DNA of 64,000 bases from Artocarpus heterophyllus (GCA_025403435.1 CM046342.1:15068519-15132518); one strand, 5' to 3'. Positions 11,155 through 24,862 are shown, numbered from the stretch's first letter. The notes: generated from the letters alone by a model not told the origin. Program-made: numbers and translations.

Positions 11155-14100
11155 TATAACGACCGAAAAAATCCAAAAATTAATAAGTACGATTATTTGA
11201 GGTTTTTTCATCATTACTCAGCTAAGTACTTAAAAAAGTACAAGATTTAAGTTTATTAATACACAAATTTGAAGGTCTTAATAGATGTAAGACCTTAGAA
11301 ATAAATAATATTGTGAATGTACGTATTTATGCGCTTTATTTATGAAACATGTAATAATGTAATGTATGATAGTGCATTGAAATAAATGTTTAATGCGCTA
11401 AATTAAAAAGTTTATAATTCATTAATTTCATGCATGAGCTAAAAAAAAAAAAGATGATGTTATCTAGCAAAAAAAAAAAGGAATTTCCAACTTACTATGA
11501 TGATGTAGAAAATTCCTATATGATATTAGCTCAATAAAAGAAACCCAGATCAATAGTGACCATGAGCTCTATACCATGATTCATAAAATGGTGAGCACAA
11601 AGTTCAAGTATGCAAGAAATCTAATGTTTTGAATATGTATAGTTAATTATTATACACATTAATAATTACGTAAGTTTTATTATTATTATTGTCGTAATAA
11701 TAATGACAATGATAATAGTATTAGTTGTTAAAATAACAGTGAATAAGAAGAAGGAAAGAAAGAGTCCATAAACGCTGATCTATTGGTAAAAAGTGGATCC
11801 ATAAATAACTCTTTACGAGGAACAGTTCGGGTTGCACCGTAAAGCTTGAAATAATGCTAAGTTCATAATTTGAATTAAATCGACTTGCAGATAGTCAATT
11901 TAATTTATTAAATTATTTTAAATTAAGACTATTATTTTTGTGACATAATTTGAAGCTAAAATATGAAAATTTTTAAAAAAATATATGTTTTAGATTGTAA
12001 TTTTTTTAAGTTTAAAAAGTAAATATATAAGTATATATATTTATGTTGAGCAAAACTCTAAACACATAATATCTTGCGTAGAATTCATATACATATATAT
12101 ATATATATGTATACAGTTGCAAAAATAGCTAATCACCCATTTTGAAAACAAATGTATCAAAGTTATTGTTTAAAATAAGACCAAGAAATCAAATTTTAAG
12201 TTTTGATCCAAATTCTTAAATACAAAATATTATTTTTTGGCAAATGAATACATATCTAGTGAAACTAGTGAATCAACGATTTTAAAAACAATATTGTCCA
12301 TGTCTATGGTGTCAAAATAATCTATACAATATAAATAAACTTTATGAAGATGATTTTATGACAGTATGGAGATATTTATATGGCAATGATACAACAAGAA
12401 AATTTGAATTTATGCAAATATTTTTAAAGAACGAGAAAGTTACATTTTTAAAAGTACAGCTACATTTATGAAAATTTTAGGTTTATGGATCAAATTTGAT
12501 CAACCCGACACAACAAGTATTTGACTGTGTGGACCATAAGACGGCCTATCAATACATGACACAACAAAAAAAAAATCAGCCAATCAAATCAGCTCATTTT
12601 TCTCTCTCTATTTTTTCTCTCTCCTCAAACTTAGTCCAAGATTCGGCCTCCATTTTCGACACCTCCCATATCATCAGAAAGCTCTTGTCGAGCTAGTTTC
12701 GACGACATGCTGTGTCAACCATGACTCTGCTGAAGCAGCTTGTATGCAATAGTTGAAGCCACAAAAGCACATCATCTTTTCGACATGATTTCTTCGCCGT
12801 CCGACCACCATTTGACATGATCTTGGTGTCAACAGACTCAGATCGAAGAGACGAAGAGAATGGCACCGATATTATGGTATAATTTCTGCCAGAAGAGCCT
12901 CGACAGAGTTCCCCCATTTTTGTCATCAGGCCATCGTCGAAACTACCTTCTCCGATGACGGTATGGTACACCGCCGGTACCAAAGCACTCAGAGTGAGGC
13001 AAGGATCAAAATGCCTCTGTCAATTTCATGCCACAACTACTACTGGTCGAAGAATGGAAGACACCCACCGCTGCCACTGTGAGAGATGTCAAACCTGTCC
13101 TTGCGGCCACCATCAAGCCCAATCGACGTGGCCATCACCTTCAGACCAATGAGGGGAGGAAAAGCCCTAGATCCATCAATTACGAGAAAATCTCACTGCC
13201 AGTTGGAGTTTCATGAATGCCACCATGAGCCACCATGGGATTGTCAAGCCCACCCACTTAGCCATCGTTGCATGAAATTGGAAAGACCATCAGGTTCAAA
13301 GGAGTGCAAGAGAGCTTTTCCCCCTCTTAATTTCACGGTAGTGCCGTCGTTCACCAGAGAATGAAGTTACCATCACCGCTCATAATCTGCCACCACAATC
13401 TCGACGTTTGCGATGGTGTTGAGTAGCTCCACCTTAGGGGAAACGCTCAGAAACCTATGGGGATCGAAATGCCCACGTAAATTTTAAGGTAGCTTCACCG
13501 GAGGGAGATGATTAGAGTCTCCATTTTTTCTACCAACGTTGAGCTTCCATCTGCCATGTTAGAGGTTGAATTAGATAAAATTGACAACACCATTGGACTC
13601 AGAAGGGTCAATTAGGGGGGGTAGGCTCGAGCTCAGTCGTCAATGGAGTCCGGTCAACGGCTACTTTAGGTTTTTATGATCCGGACCTTCAATTGATGAT
13701 CCGAGACTGTCACCCGACTCATTTTGACACTCTGAATGCGATGGTGACCTCTGTTTGAGCTAATTCTACTCTAATAAAAATCGTCTGGTACCGACTACAT
13801 GCAAATCGAGACAACTAAAATTGTAGTAACAGAGTCTAGAATGATGTTTTCAGCAGTAATAAATCTCTATGGAGCATTCTTACCCATCCATAGCTACTTG
13901 AGGAGCACTACTAAGGATACTACATAGACTATGGATATAGCAGGATGTAACTGGACCTGCTTATCTCAGAGTCTAGATAAGTAGGAATCTCGCCTATAGT
14001 ATGAATAGTTTTAAAAATAAAATGATTTAAATATTTTCATAAAATTTACGAAAATGCATGATCAGTAATTTGTTACACTATTTTATATTATGATGTGATA

Positions 14101-14740
14101 TATTATCTTATGACATGATGTGATATGCTATGATGCTGATGTTGTGATTAATGACTGATGTATGCAATATTTACATTATATTGTTAAATCACCTTCAAGT
14201 TAAGTATGATTATGACTTAGGATTCATGAATTACGAAATTGTGATGTCAAGTAATGATAAGTCATACTACATACACACAATCAGACAAGTGAAACTTGTA
14301 AGATAAGTTATGAGTGTCGTACCAACCTCTCCACCCACGGGGAGGCTCCATGTTAAAGTAATAAATGATCCTGGTATTGTTGGGACCTCGCAAACCCTAA
14401 CTTCCTAAGAATTGCATGCAACTGGTATGATCAATCGGGCCCAAGGTAAGAAGATAAGATATAGCTTAAATAATTAAGTATTAATCAGGTTAATAAGCAA
14501 ACATAAAATGCTCATGCATATTTTTATTAAAATGATTTTTAATTATGTTTTGCAAGACTAATTTCCTACTTGCTGAACAAAAGCTTATTTAAGTATGTTC
14601 ATACACAAGTAAGAAACTTGTCAGCGGTATGTTAAGTAAAAAAAAATTTATTCTGAAATTTCTATACTTTATTCGTAAGTATGTTGAAGTTCATGGACAT
14701 GTTTAAGTTAAGTGATGGCCATATAGGGAGGGTCGTCACA
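11155..14740 (+). mobile_element. Ty3/gypsy-like long LTR K
   Basis: Starts TATAACGACCGAAAAAATCC (TGTAACGACC-like) and ends GGGTCGTCACA at 14740, directly before a primer-binding site. The 3.6 kb length, a CT-rich tract near 12600, a GC-richer 1.1 kb transcribed part (12600-13750) and a 3' segment with TACTTGCTGA are in the style of Tekay/Del-type chromovirus LTRs. The last kilobase is similar in order to LTR F (34140-35118): both have CCTCTC-ACC, TAACTTCC, ATTGCA-GC and a CTTGCTGA block. The open frames in 12690-13364 have no recognisable domain. Confidence 0.65.
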
Positions 14741-14742
14741 GT

Positions 14743-14755
14743 TGGTATCAGAGCC
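14743..14755 (+). promoter_or_regulatory. Primer-binding site of LTR retrotransposon K
   Basis: TGGTATCAGAGCC, the sequence complementary to the 3' end of plant initiator tRNA-Met, two bases after the LTR end. It fixes K as a 5' LTR read on the plus strand. Confidence 0.88.
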
Positions 14756-15135
14756 GGTGTCCTGCCATCCTACTTCACGTCGTCACGGCTTCGCCATAGT
14801 CCAAGTAAGTTATGTTAATTAAATGTTAAGATAAGTTACATTACATGATAAGTGTCGATTTTTCATGTAATGGCAATCAAGTTATTTGCATGCAAGCATG
14901 ATTTTAGATGTCCTCTCATAGTCCAATGTCAAGCTTAGCCATCAAGGCGCCTCAAATCACAAGAAGCGATATTAGGTACCAACTTCCTAAGCAAGCAGGA
15001 CAACTTCTAGAATCAGGTGAATGCTAGAACCGACACTTTGAGATAATCGACACTCAGAGTGCAAATTTAGGCAAGAATATTTAAAGTTACAACCACAAAA
15101 GAGGTAGATTGACGAGTCGACAGAGGATCCAAAGG
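14756..15135 (+). mobile_element. Truncated internal region of element K
   Basis: Leader sequence followed by a short open stretch (ATGTCCTCTCATAGTCC at about 14909) that closes after about 40 codons. No gag motif is recognisable. It ends abruptly near 15135, where sequence of opposite polarity begins, so the rest of the element was deleted. Confidence 0.45.
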
Positions 15136-16116
15136 TTTTATGAACTTTTTCAGATTTCAAAAATGATTAATAAATTTCACCAAATTTAACGTAAACTTTT
15201 CAATTATTATATTACCAAAAAAAATTTTTAATAATAACAACATAGTCATTTTCTAAACTAGAAAATTCTACCTGTCGGTCGTATGAATCTGACTTGCCAA
15301 ACTAGAAAATTTTAGAATTTTTCAAAACCCAAGTCTCGGCCTACCGAGCTCAATTCTCAATGTCAACTTGTTTTTCTCAATTCCCAAGCATGAAAAACAC
15401 TCATGGATGATAGAAAAGCATAATAAAACATTTCTAAACGGGTTTAAACAAGATCTGCATAAAAAAAATCCAATAAAATCCAAAAATAGAAAAATGAAGG
15501 AAAAATAAAAAATCTTAATTCAAATTTGTTTTTCTTCAAACTAAGCTTAGATTCTAGTTATTTTAAGTTTCTCTAACTTAGATTAAAGTTTTTCTAAGCT
15601 TAAACGAACTTAGATTTCAAAATACAAAAAAAATTAAAAAATTAAAAAAGTTTTAAAATTTGAAAACTAACCTTGGATTTAAGCTTTAAATCATGTTTTT
15701 GGTTGCTCAATCATGTTCCCGAGCCTCCAATCCACTAAACCGAAGCTTGGGCTTGATTTTTGATTCAAAAAATTTAGAGAAGGAAGGAGAGAGAAAGTAA
15801 GGCAGTAAGAGAGAGAGAGATGGGAGAGTGAGGAGAGAAAGAGAGAGAATGAGCATGGGAGGGAGAAAGAAGAAGGAAGGGGGAAATAAATAGAGAGATG
15901 AAGAGGCGGTTTTGCTGCAAGAAAACCGTGTACAACACACTGTTTTCAAATGGGATATATTTGGTATTTATCAAATTGTTTTGTTTAAAAGTTCAAAATA
16001 ACAAATAAAAATAATTAAAGATAGTTAAGAGTCATTAAAATAATTAAAAATAACATTAATATAGAAATTTTACAAAATGATCAAATTAAGTTTAAAACAT
16101 TCATCATAGCACACTA
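15136..16116 (-). mobile_element. Fragment L of a gypsy-like LTR, opposite strand
   Basis: Read on the minus strand it has a long CT-rich run (about 15860-15780) followed by a GC-richer transcribed part and a splice-donor-like AAGGTTAG at about 15675, the layout of LTRs H and G. It is truncated at both ends and stands head to head with LTR H. A single CTCGGCCTACCGAG at about 15332 resembles the motif seen in H. Confidence 0.45.
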
Positions 16117-16346
16117 TGTAACACACGCTTATTTTTTGTAACGGATTATGTTATATTAGAAATGACATTAAGTAATTCTAATGATTTATGATATAATACT
16201 ACTAGCCATTTTATTTTAAGTGTTATGACAGGTAACGATCACATGGAATTGATGTGCTCAAGTGTTCATGTTATTTATATTGTATGTTTTATGATGATCC
16301 ATTAATGATTTAAATGCTATGATGTATTCTAGTATGTAAGGACAAT

Positions 16347-16473
16347 TTGGCAAGCCGAACCTTCAAGTTCGGCAGGCAGAATTGTCGCTCAAGCATCGAC
16401 AAGCCGATGGAAATCATCGGCAGGCCAGACTTAGTGGAATCGGCAGGCCGAAGTGAGGAATCGGCAAGCCGAT
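16347..16473. promoter_or_regulatory. Six-copy cluster of the TCGGCAGGCCGA motif in LTR H
   Basis: Six imperfect copies start at about 16347, 16368, 16395, 16416, 16439 and 16460, each close to ATCGGCAGGCCGAA, which is itself a near-palindrome. Spacing is 21-27 bp. The cluster lies some 350 bp upstream of the CT-rich leader, so it is in the U3 promoter part of the LTR. A regulatory role is inferred. Confidence 0.6.
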
Positions 16474-18935
16474 TACAGCTGACGAACAATCAGCAAAAGT
16501 CTTTCCAAATTTGTGACTGAGATAATTACGATGATTGGATGGTTTAATGTGATTGATTGGAATATTTTAGGATTAATTTTCTCATTTAAGGAAATAAAAT
16601 AATTGACTTTTGATTGATTGGAATTGTTTTAAATGGTTTCCTATTTTTAGAGGGCAAAATATGTTAAGTGAAGCTAATCAATTTGACTTTCCCCCAATCC
16701 TCTCCTTTCTCCACGCCAATTAGCCAACTTTTAATCAGAAAAATTTCTGATAATAATGGAAAAGACAAGCATCCTTATGTACGTTACTCTCATTTTACCT
16801 TTTCACGATAATTTTGTTCTCTCTCTTTATTTTTCTTAGACGTTTCCTCTCTCTCTCACTCTCTCTCCTCTTCACGTTTTCTTCCTTGTCTCCCTCTCAA
16901 ATTTCACTGTTAATTATTTGTAAGAAATATTGACATTTCTTTGGTTGAATTCGAAGGAGTTTGAGAAATATAATACTACTGCCATAACTTTTTCTAGGAA
17001 TTTTATTTTGCTCTGAAATTTTAGTATGATGTTCATATATGTGTTATATAATGTTTCTCCAAGTTTCTCGTTATTTTGATATTTCTACATTAAGATATGA
17101 ATTTTCTTTTCTCTGCCCCTCACAGTGAAATGTTGTTGTTTGATTATATTGCACAAAATGTGGCTTTTAGTTCAAGGGAAATTTGTGCTTTAATTTTTAT
17201 GAAATTGGCAAATATGTTCATGTATATGTCATGTTATGGACTGGAAAGTTTGGTGATGATTTTATGAATATTTTATGTGATAAGGAATTTTCATTAAGAC
17301 TAGGTTATGAGACTGCTTTTTCAGTAAATTGTTGGACTCCTTTCTTTGTGATGTTTTTGTGTGATTGAATAATTTTATTTAGTGACAAGAATTTATGTGG
17401 CACTGTAACTATATGTTACAAAGTTGTCATTTGAATTTTAGGGTCATAATAATTTTATTTTAAATTATTGGAATATGATGATTGCATATAACTCACTGCC
17501 AGAATTGTTTATGGTTGTTTTGTCTTTGAATTCAAACATACGTTTTGGATTGTATGGAATTTATTTAAAGGTGATTTTTGGATATGTCATCGTTTTATGT
17601 GTTAATTTTCATGGATTTTTTACAGTTTTAATAATGTGTTAAACGAGCCCGTTTATTGTGTTGTTCACTATTTTGTTTTGATTGGCAGATTTTTATGTCA
17701 TGAAATTATGACTTGTTTTAAACGTTAAATGAAATATGTTATAATCTATGTTTCAAGAGATGAATGTATGTGAGATGATATATGGTAATGGATGTTATGT
17801 TGCGGTGATTAATTTATTGAAAATATAAGTTAATTGTCATTTTTTTTTATTTATGAATATATGAGATGAACACAATATGAAGTGAGCACATCAAAATCGC
17901 GGCATCGTCACCTACAAAATTAAGGTTAAGTAGGCTAGCTAAAAAGGTAAGTACATTCTCACTTGCAATATGATGTAATTTATGAAAAGTATGAAATCTA
18001 TGTTTTTGATGGTTTTATAATGATTTCCACGATGGTTATTCATGATGTTATTACGCATGTTTTGATGATGATGTTTTCTAAAGTATAGAAGTATATATTA
18101 TTGTCTATATATATGTATCACCTAAATAAGTGTTACATACCCATGTTTATGTTATGTTATGATGTCATGTTTGGTTTAGGATTAGCTACCCTTCTCCTCT
18201 CATGACAGCGCGCCTATGATAATGATTATGGTGCAACACTTGGGCCCTTAAGATAAAATGAATTAAGTTTTAATATGGACAATGTAATGAAAGATATGTT
18301 CCTATGAAAATGTGCCTAGTGCACTATTATGATGATGTTGATAATGAGTATGATGTACATAAAATGTTTTAAGTTGTGAGATAATAATGTACTTACTAAG
18401 CTTTCGCTTATTTAATTTTATATCATGTTGCAGACAAGGGTAAGAAGGTTATGAACTAGGCAGAGGGCGTGGAAAGGCGTGTGACAAAGCAAAATAAATT
18501 GTAATTGGAAGAACGCCAAGGAAGAAAGTTTTTAATGATTAAATCAAGTTTTATAATTTGAACATGTTTATTTGATAAGTTTTAAAGAATTCATGAACTA
18601 TGTTTATTATTTTATCTTATAATTTTAAGTATATGGTCTTCTGCATATTGAAGTATTGATTCTCGTTTTAAAATTAATTTTCTAATTTTTCTTAGTTGGT
18701 CGGCCTGCTGAACATTGATAATCGGTCTGCTGAATCTAGCAAAAGATTAAAACCCTGTTTTTGCAGAGCCTCGGGTGGCCCACCGGTGGATGTTTTTCGA
18801 CCTGTCGGAGTCTCAAGTTCGGCCTGTCGAATAGTGAGAGCTGATTGTTTTAAAATGTTTAGATGTTTCTTTTTAAATTATGATTTTATAATTTGGAATG
18901 TTTAACTAATTGAAGAATGTTTATGATCAAGTAAA

Positions 18936-19004
18936 TTATTATTATTATTGTTGTTGTTGTTGTTGCTGTTGTTGTTGTTGCTGTTGTTGTTGTTGTTGTT
19001 GTTA
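18936..19004. repeat. ATT/GTT microsatellite
   Basis: (ATT)n passing into (GTT)n with two GCT interruptions, about 69 bp, near the right end of LTR H. Confidence 0.95.
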
Positions 19005-19205
19005 TGGATTAAATTATTGAATGTTGTAAAAAAAAATGCATGCATAGATCCTGGGTATGATTTCTTAATTATGTTTCCAATTAAGTTTTGTTCAAATGGT
19101 TTATCTTAAATCATATAACTTCTCCATTGGGTTATTTGAATTAAAACTGAGGCTCCATCTAATATTCCTTTGTAAAATAAGATATTTTAAGATTTCTGAA
19201 TTATC

Positions 19206-19385
19206 ATTCGGTCGGCAGGCCGATGGCCGAGTTTTGTAAGCCGATGCACATGTTCGGCATGCCAATCGTTCGATAATCTTGATACGTGTTTTTCATGCGT
19301 GTTTGGTCACAAATTGATCCAGACTCGAATTTTGAAGCCTAATCTGATTAGGATTAACCCTAAATTTGACCACTATATAAAGGGA
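19206..19385 (+). promoter_or_regulatory. U3 promoter of LTR A': motif cluster and TATA box
   Basis: GTCGGCAGGCCGATGG, GTAAGCCGATG and GTTCGGCATGCCAATCG lie between 19211 and 19268, followed by CACTATATAAAGGG with TATATAA at about 19374. The same arrangement recurs in LTRs B and C, which sets the transcribed direction as plus. Confidence 0.65.
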
Positions 19386-22300
19386 ACTATTTTTCATTAT
19401 TCCTTATATCATTTGAGAAGTATATAGAGAGTATTCTAGTGAGAGAAAGCCTGAATCTCCTAGAGGGCATTGTTCAACATCTAGAACCTTAGCTCTTAGT
19501 CTTCTCAAGTGGTTGGAATAGGAGATCACCAGAGGAAAAATTGTACGACGTGCAACCACCCGCGTTCTAATCTTGGAAAGAGAATAATAAGGAAGATTAG
19601 TTGGTTGAGACTCTTCTAAGGCATTCTTTTCTAGTTGCAGTTTCTACAGTTTTCAATCGACTAAAGAGGTACGTATGATCTTTTATTAATTTATATACTT
19701 AGTATGTCAAATTTGTTATTTAGAAAAGACTTTGATTTAAAAATTTAAAAATTCCGCTACATTAACGTTCTCCAACAATATTTACATGCATGTATTTTAA
19801 ATGCTTTAAGAATATCATTAAAATTCCCTAATTATATATATGACTTTAAAAATTGTATATAAGCATTATATACAAGAGGATAATATTTAAGGATGATAAT
19901 TAAAATGATCTATAACACCCGTTGTTTTCTTTAACTAATGATATGTAATGTTAAAAGATTTTATGCGACAATTTGAATAAAAATTATGACTTAGAAGCAC
20001 ATTTTGTGTGATATTTCTAGTATGATATTTGTGATAATGAAATTTATTATGAACTAACGACTCTTGCAATGGATGGACCAGGGGAATTCCAACAACATAT
20101 AGCACCTAATGTATAATTATTGTGATTTCTTGCTTGAAAGATTTTCTATTTTGGTGATATACTTGGATTTTTATTTGTTTGGATGTGATTTTTTAATCTT
20201 TTGAATTTTTGGGAGATTTATTTTAATTTTAGACATTATTTGACTTTAGAAATCATTTTTATTTAATTTTTAGAAATTATTTCATTTATAAAAAATTTGG
20301 ATTTTTATTTTAAAAAAACCTCCCAAAAGACATGTCGTTTGGGAGGTGCCCCCTTGAGAACGAGAAAAAATTACTAAACGACATGTCGTTTGGTCCATCT
20401 TCCTCGCACGTCCAACAAAATTTTAGAGAGCTTGATTTGGTTCCAAATTCATTTCTAATTATTTTTCTTCAATCCTTTACATCTAAAACTCCTCTTAATC
20501 ACTTTTAAACTCATATAGAGCATTGTTTATAACATAGGAGAATTTTTTAAAAAAGAAAAAAACATTAATGTGGTTGCCATGATCATACTCCATCCACCCC
20601 GACAACTCCCACACACGCACGCTCCCCTCCATCACCCTCATTGTTGTCCTTATTCTCTTTACAACAAGGAAATATGCAAGGCCATGATGCACTGGCCACA
20701 AACAATACACATGAACATTTTTTCCCCTCCTTCTCCCATGTTCTTCTCTTGACACCCTCACCACCCCCCATGTTTTTGTCATCATTCCACGTTATATGCT
20801 TTTGGCTGCATCCAACCAACCTTGCCATATGAGATCATATAGGCTACCCAAGACCCCAAAGATTCAAAACACTCTCTTCCTCTCATTTCCCTCTTTCTTA
20901 TGTTTCCTTCAGACACGCACACATACAAGACACACCCACGGCCACATACCCACGGATCACAACTAAGGGACTTCAAGCCTTAAAACTTTCCCCTCAACAC
21001 TCATAAACATTTCCCAAGTCAACAACAAAGCTTCTCTTCAAAACCAAAATCTAAACGAACAAGTTAGGGTGTGTTCGTCGAAATCGTCATTGGAGTCGGA
21101 ACATTTCGAGGTTGGTATTATCTAATATATTTTTATACCAAATTTTTACTATGAAATTATAGTATATGTAGGAATGATTTCATGTGGTTTAATATTTGAT
21201 TTTATTTAGGAAACCATTTTTTTTTTGGTGAATTATAGTCTTAATCCCATTTTTAGGCCAAAAACCCATACTATAGGATTTTTTAGGAAGAATATACATA
21301 AGATTTTTAGAAATTTCCTTTTTGGATATTGTTCATATATATGTTAAATATCTCCTATGAAAATTTCGGGTTCAAATATACTATGATTGATTTATTTGAG
21401 AATTTATACTAAACATTATTTCTTACAATCCTTAAACTGCCTTCAAATTGATAATTTATTGATGATGTTATGACACGTTTTTAATGCTGAAAAAATTTAT
21501 AAACGCTTATTTATATGTACAGCTGTTTGCTTGAAATTTTTTTGTTTTATACGAATGTTAAAAATGAAGTTAAAAATCTTGGAAAGAACATTGCTCATTG
21601 TTTCAGCATTTTTCTAGCAACTTTTTTGTAAAAACTAAAATATTAAAATATATATATATAAAGTGATCCAAACATAATAAAAATAGATTTGGTACTATAT
21701 ATATATATGTTAAGAATGTTGTGTTAAAATTTTAGATCAATTAGAATTTTGTATAATTTTAGAAAATTCCTTGATCACTAACTGCTTATAGGTTGTTTAC
21801 AGTGGTAGATTATTTTTTTGAATTTTAAAACATAAATAAAAGATTTATAATAGCTTAAACTTGATGAAATTAAATTTGAGGTATATTTGGATGTCTAGTA
21901 CATATTGTTAAAATTTCAAAGCCATTAGAATTTTAATAGTCTTTATAAAATTTGTTCATTATATATTGCCTAAACCATATTTTTAGCAATAGTGTTATAA
22001 ATTTTAAAACATAAAATAATAGCTTACAATGATCCAATTATGACGAAATTAAACCTAATAATATTTTTAGATGATTAAAATACATGGTAAAAATTTTTGA
22101 TTGTTTTGAATTTTGTATGATTTTTAAAAATTTATGGAATACTAGTTGGTTGTGTTGTTTTTCCAGAAACAATATAGTGTCTTGAAAAATATGAAAATAG
22201 TATTTAAAATAATCGAATAGTTATGAAGTTTAATCTAGTGACATATATGGATGTTAGAAATGTTGTATTAAAATTTTAGAATCATTAAAATTTTGTATGA

Positions 22301-24802
22301 TGTTTGAAAAATTGTGGAGTGAGGACTATTGAATTGAAATTGTGAATCTGTCTAAAATGTGGCAGTTGTATAAGTCATTCTAAGTGATTAAGTATGGAAT
22401 TGCTTATTATCATAATGCTGAATGTGATGTTTTGAGTATTTTTTTATATCAAGAATATTTCTTTTCTCACTATGTTATATTATTAAAGATGATTGAGGCA
22501 TGTAAGTCGTTGGAAGTAGAGAGGAACCATCCACTTGCAAGAAGTCAAATAAATGTGCTATAATTAAGTAAGTATATTCTCACCTGCAACATGATCAAGA
22601 ATTATGAAAAGTTTTTAGAAATGTTATGTGTTATTATATTATTAATGTTTATGTATTTCGCACTTAAAAAATTCCTTTTACCATGGTTTTGAAGAACGTC
22701 TTTTTACAGATGTTTTCAATGTTCATTTTATGATGCATAAGACGTTTTAAAAATATATATTTATATACATGTATCGCATAATCAAGGCATTGCATACCCA
22801 ATAATGTAAACTGTCTTGCAAGGTGGACTTGTCACGTTTGATTTGGGATTAATTATCCCTCTCCTCTCATGACGGTGCACCATAATAATATTAATGGTGT
22901 AACGCTAAGGCCCTAAATGATAATGGCTTTTAATATAGAAAAAGAAAAAGGAAAGATATGCTCTTATAAAGTATGCTTTATGTACCATAATGATTATGTT
23001 AAGGATTCAATGACTTGTATTATGATTAAAGTTTTATAATGTTTTGTGAGCACATAATGTACTTACCAAGCTTAATGCTTACTTAAGTTATATTATGTGT
23101 TTGATAAGGGTAAGGCTACAGGTATAGATGGAGGATGAATGACAGATGCATGTGCAAGGGATGTGGTGTTAGATCACGAAGTTACAATATGAAATGAGAT
23201 AATAATAATGCTAGATTAAATTTATTTTTGCACATTATGAGACATTTTTAATTGTCAGACTCTGGTTTGTAATAATTTATGCATTGTAATTTAATTTCAC
23301 GTTATATATTTATTATGTCAAGACTAACTACTTCTACAGGTAGTCAGTTAGCCGAATACTTGAATATTGTTAGACATGCATACCCTAAGAAGTAAAAATG
23401 TAAGATGTTTTTATAGACATTTTTATCAATAAAAAATTTATTTATTATTTATATACCAAAACTTGTCCTCTTTACCTTCATATTTGTTGAATTTATGTTA
23501 AGCAAACAAAAGTCTGAGACTATTGGTCTAAACCTTTAAGAATTGGGCATATGATGGACAAATTATGCAGAAGACACGATTCTTAAGGTAACGGTCTAAA
23601 TTATAATATACACAATTAAGGGAATAAATTTGGGTATTTTATTTATGTAAAGATTGTTATATTGCCTATATCCCTATTGGGAGATGGTTTGTCTTGACCA
23701 TCAGAGGTAGACTCTACGAATAGAAACATTGGCACATTGTCATAGGTGACGATGTGTTAGATGGGGACATAAAGTGAATTGATTTGGATTAATAATTTTG
23801 TCTCGGCAAATCGATTCACTTTAGATAATCATTTGTATTGTATCTTAATCCTGAGATGAATAGTGGATACGTTATCTTGACTTGCGTCTTTTAATATACC
23901 AAAGGGTGACATCCATAATTTTAATAGTGGTATCTATGCCAGTACATTAGAGGCATGACTCTTGATAGCGTAGACTTGTTATTCATAAATATGGAATCTA
24001 CAGCTCCTCTTAAGAGTAGTGATATCCTCTTATACGCGTTATCTTATAATTAGAAAACTAAAGCGCTCAACCATTTTGATACATAGGTGTAAACGAATGG
24101 TATATCGTCTTTGGATGGTAAGTTTTTCGATGGTGAGATAATGAAACGTTAGATAAAAATAATCAAGAAAGTAAGACAGAACTTGTCCTTAAGCTAATTA
24201 TGGATAATCCTATAAGGATACGATACACTATGATATGTCATAGAGACTTAGCTATACAGGCTTCGTAATTCTATGTAGTTCGAGAGTGTAGCTCTAAGCT
24301 TTTAGTGGAATAGCGTTAGAGTTGATAATTATGAAATATATATATGGGATATTGGGTTTCATAATTATCGAGAGCTTGAACTATATAGGTTCATCACGTC
24401 CCCTTTGCTAGCTCACAAAAATCTTGTAACGATACGGCGTGTTTTTCCAATAATTGGTGACTTATGTCAGATTTATCAAATTGGCTGAAATTTGGAAGAA
24501 TCAAATAATTCATGACTGTTTATCGATTGAATTAATTTTGTGACAAAGTTAATTCAAGATAAACTTATTGAATTATTAGGATTGGATAATTCTTATCTGT
24601 TTATCAGTTAATTTAATTTTGAATAAATTAAATCAAGATAAACTTGTAGAATTATTAGGAATTTATTTATTTTCCTAGAGATTATTTAGATAAAGTTGTT
24701 TTAATTAGATAACTTCTCTATTGGGTTATTTAAATTAAAACTGAGACTTTATCCTATAGAATCTCAGGTGAAAAATAAAAGATTCACTGAGATTTTTATC
24801 GT

Positions 24803-24862
24803 AGGTTCGGCCTGCCGATGATCGGCATGCCGATGGAGCAAGTTCGGCATGTTGGTTAGACA
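24803..24862. promoter_or_regulatory. TCGGCCTGCCGA motif cluster in LTR B
   Basis: GTTCGGCCTGCCGATG, GATCGGCATGCCGATGG and GTTCGGCATGTTGG follow one another within 60 bp, about 135-190 bp upstream of the TATA box at 24995. Two of the three are near-perfect palindromes. Confidence 0.6.

Larger units (their letters stand above)
16117..19090 (+). mobile_element. Gypsy-like long LTR H, 3' end missing
   Basis: Starts TGTAACACACGC and shares with LTR G the same order of blocks: CT-rich leader (16818-16870), then CCTCTCATGACAGCGCGCC and GGTGCAACACTTGGGCCC (18200-18250; G has the same pair near 22860-22910), then a (C)TTACTAAGCTT block. No terminal TTACA was found, so the right end is lost; the junction with LTR A' lies near 19090. 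Open frames inside have no domains. Confidence 0.55.
4186..19777 (+). mobile_element. LTR A': solo LTR split by nested insertions
   Basis: Starts TGTTAGACTTGGTGCC at 4186 and ends GTTCTCCAACA at 19777, flanked by ATATT on both sides (4181-4185 and 19778-19782). The left piece (4186-5423) aligns with LTRs B, C and D up to GTACATGAC; the right piece resumes at about 19096 with TATAACTTCTCCATTGGG. Together they make about 1.92 kb, the length of intact relatives C (1969 bp) and D (1906 bp), so nothing of the LTR is missing apart from a few bases at the break. The intervening 13.7 kb is younger. Confidence 0.85.

Noticed and set aside
11553..11572. Possible primer-binding site for the copia element (minus strand TGGTATAGAGCTC)
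   Set aside because: The sequence next to it does not match the 354-bp copia LTR, and it lies inside LTR K. Kept only as a weak coincidence.
12496..13364. Cluster of overlapping open frames that might be a gene
   Set aside because: They lie in the GC-richer transcribed part of LTR K, on both strands, with no domain and no conserved frame.
16347..16473. Regularly spaced short repeats that resemble a CRISPR array
   Set aside because: The units are imperfect, only about 14 bp, with 7-13 bp between them, and sit in the promoter part of a plant retrotransposon LTR. There are no cas genes and the genome is eukaryotic.
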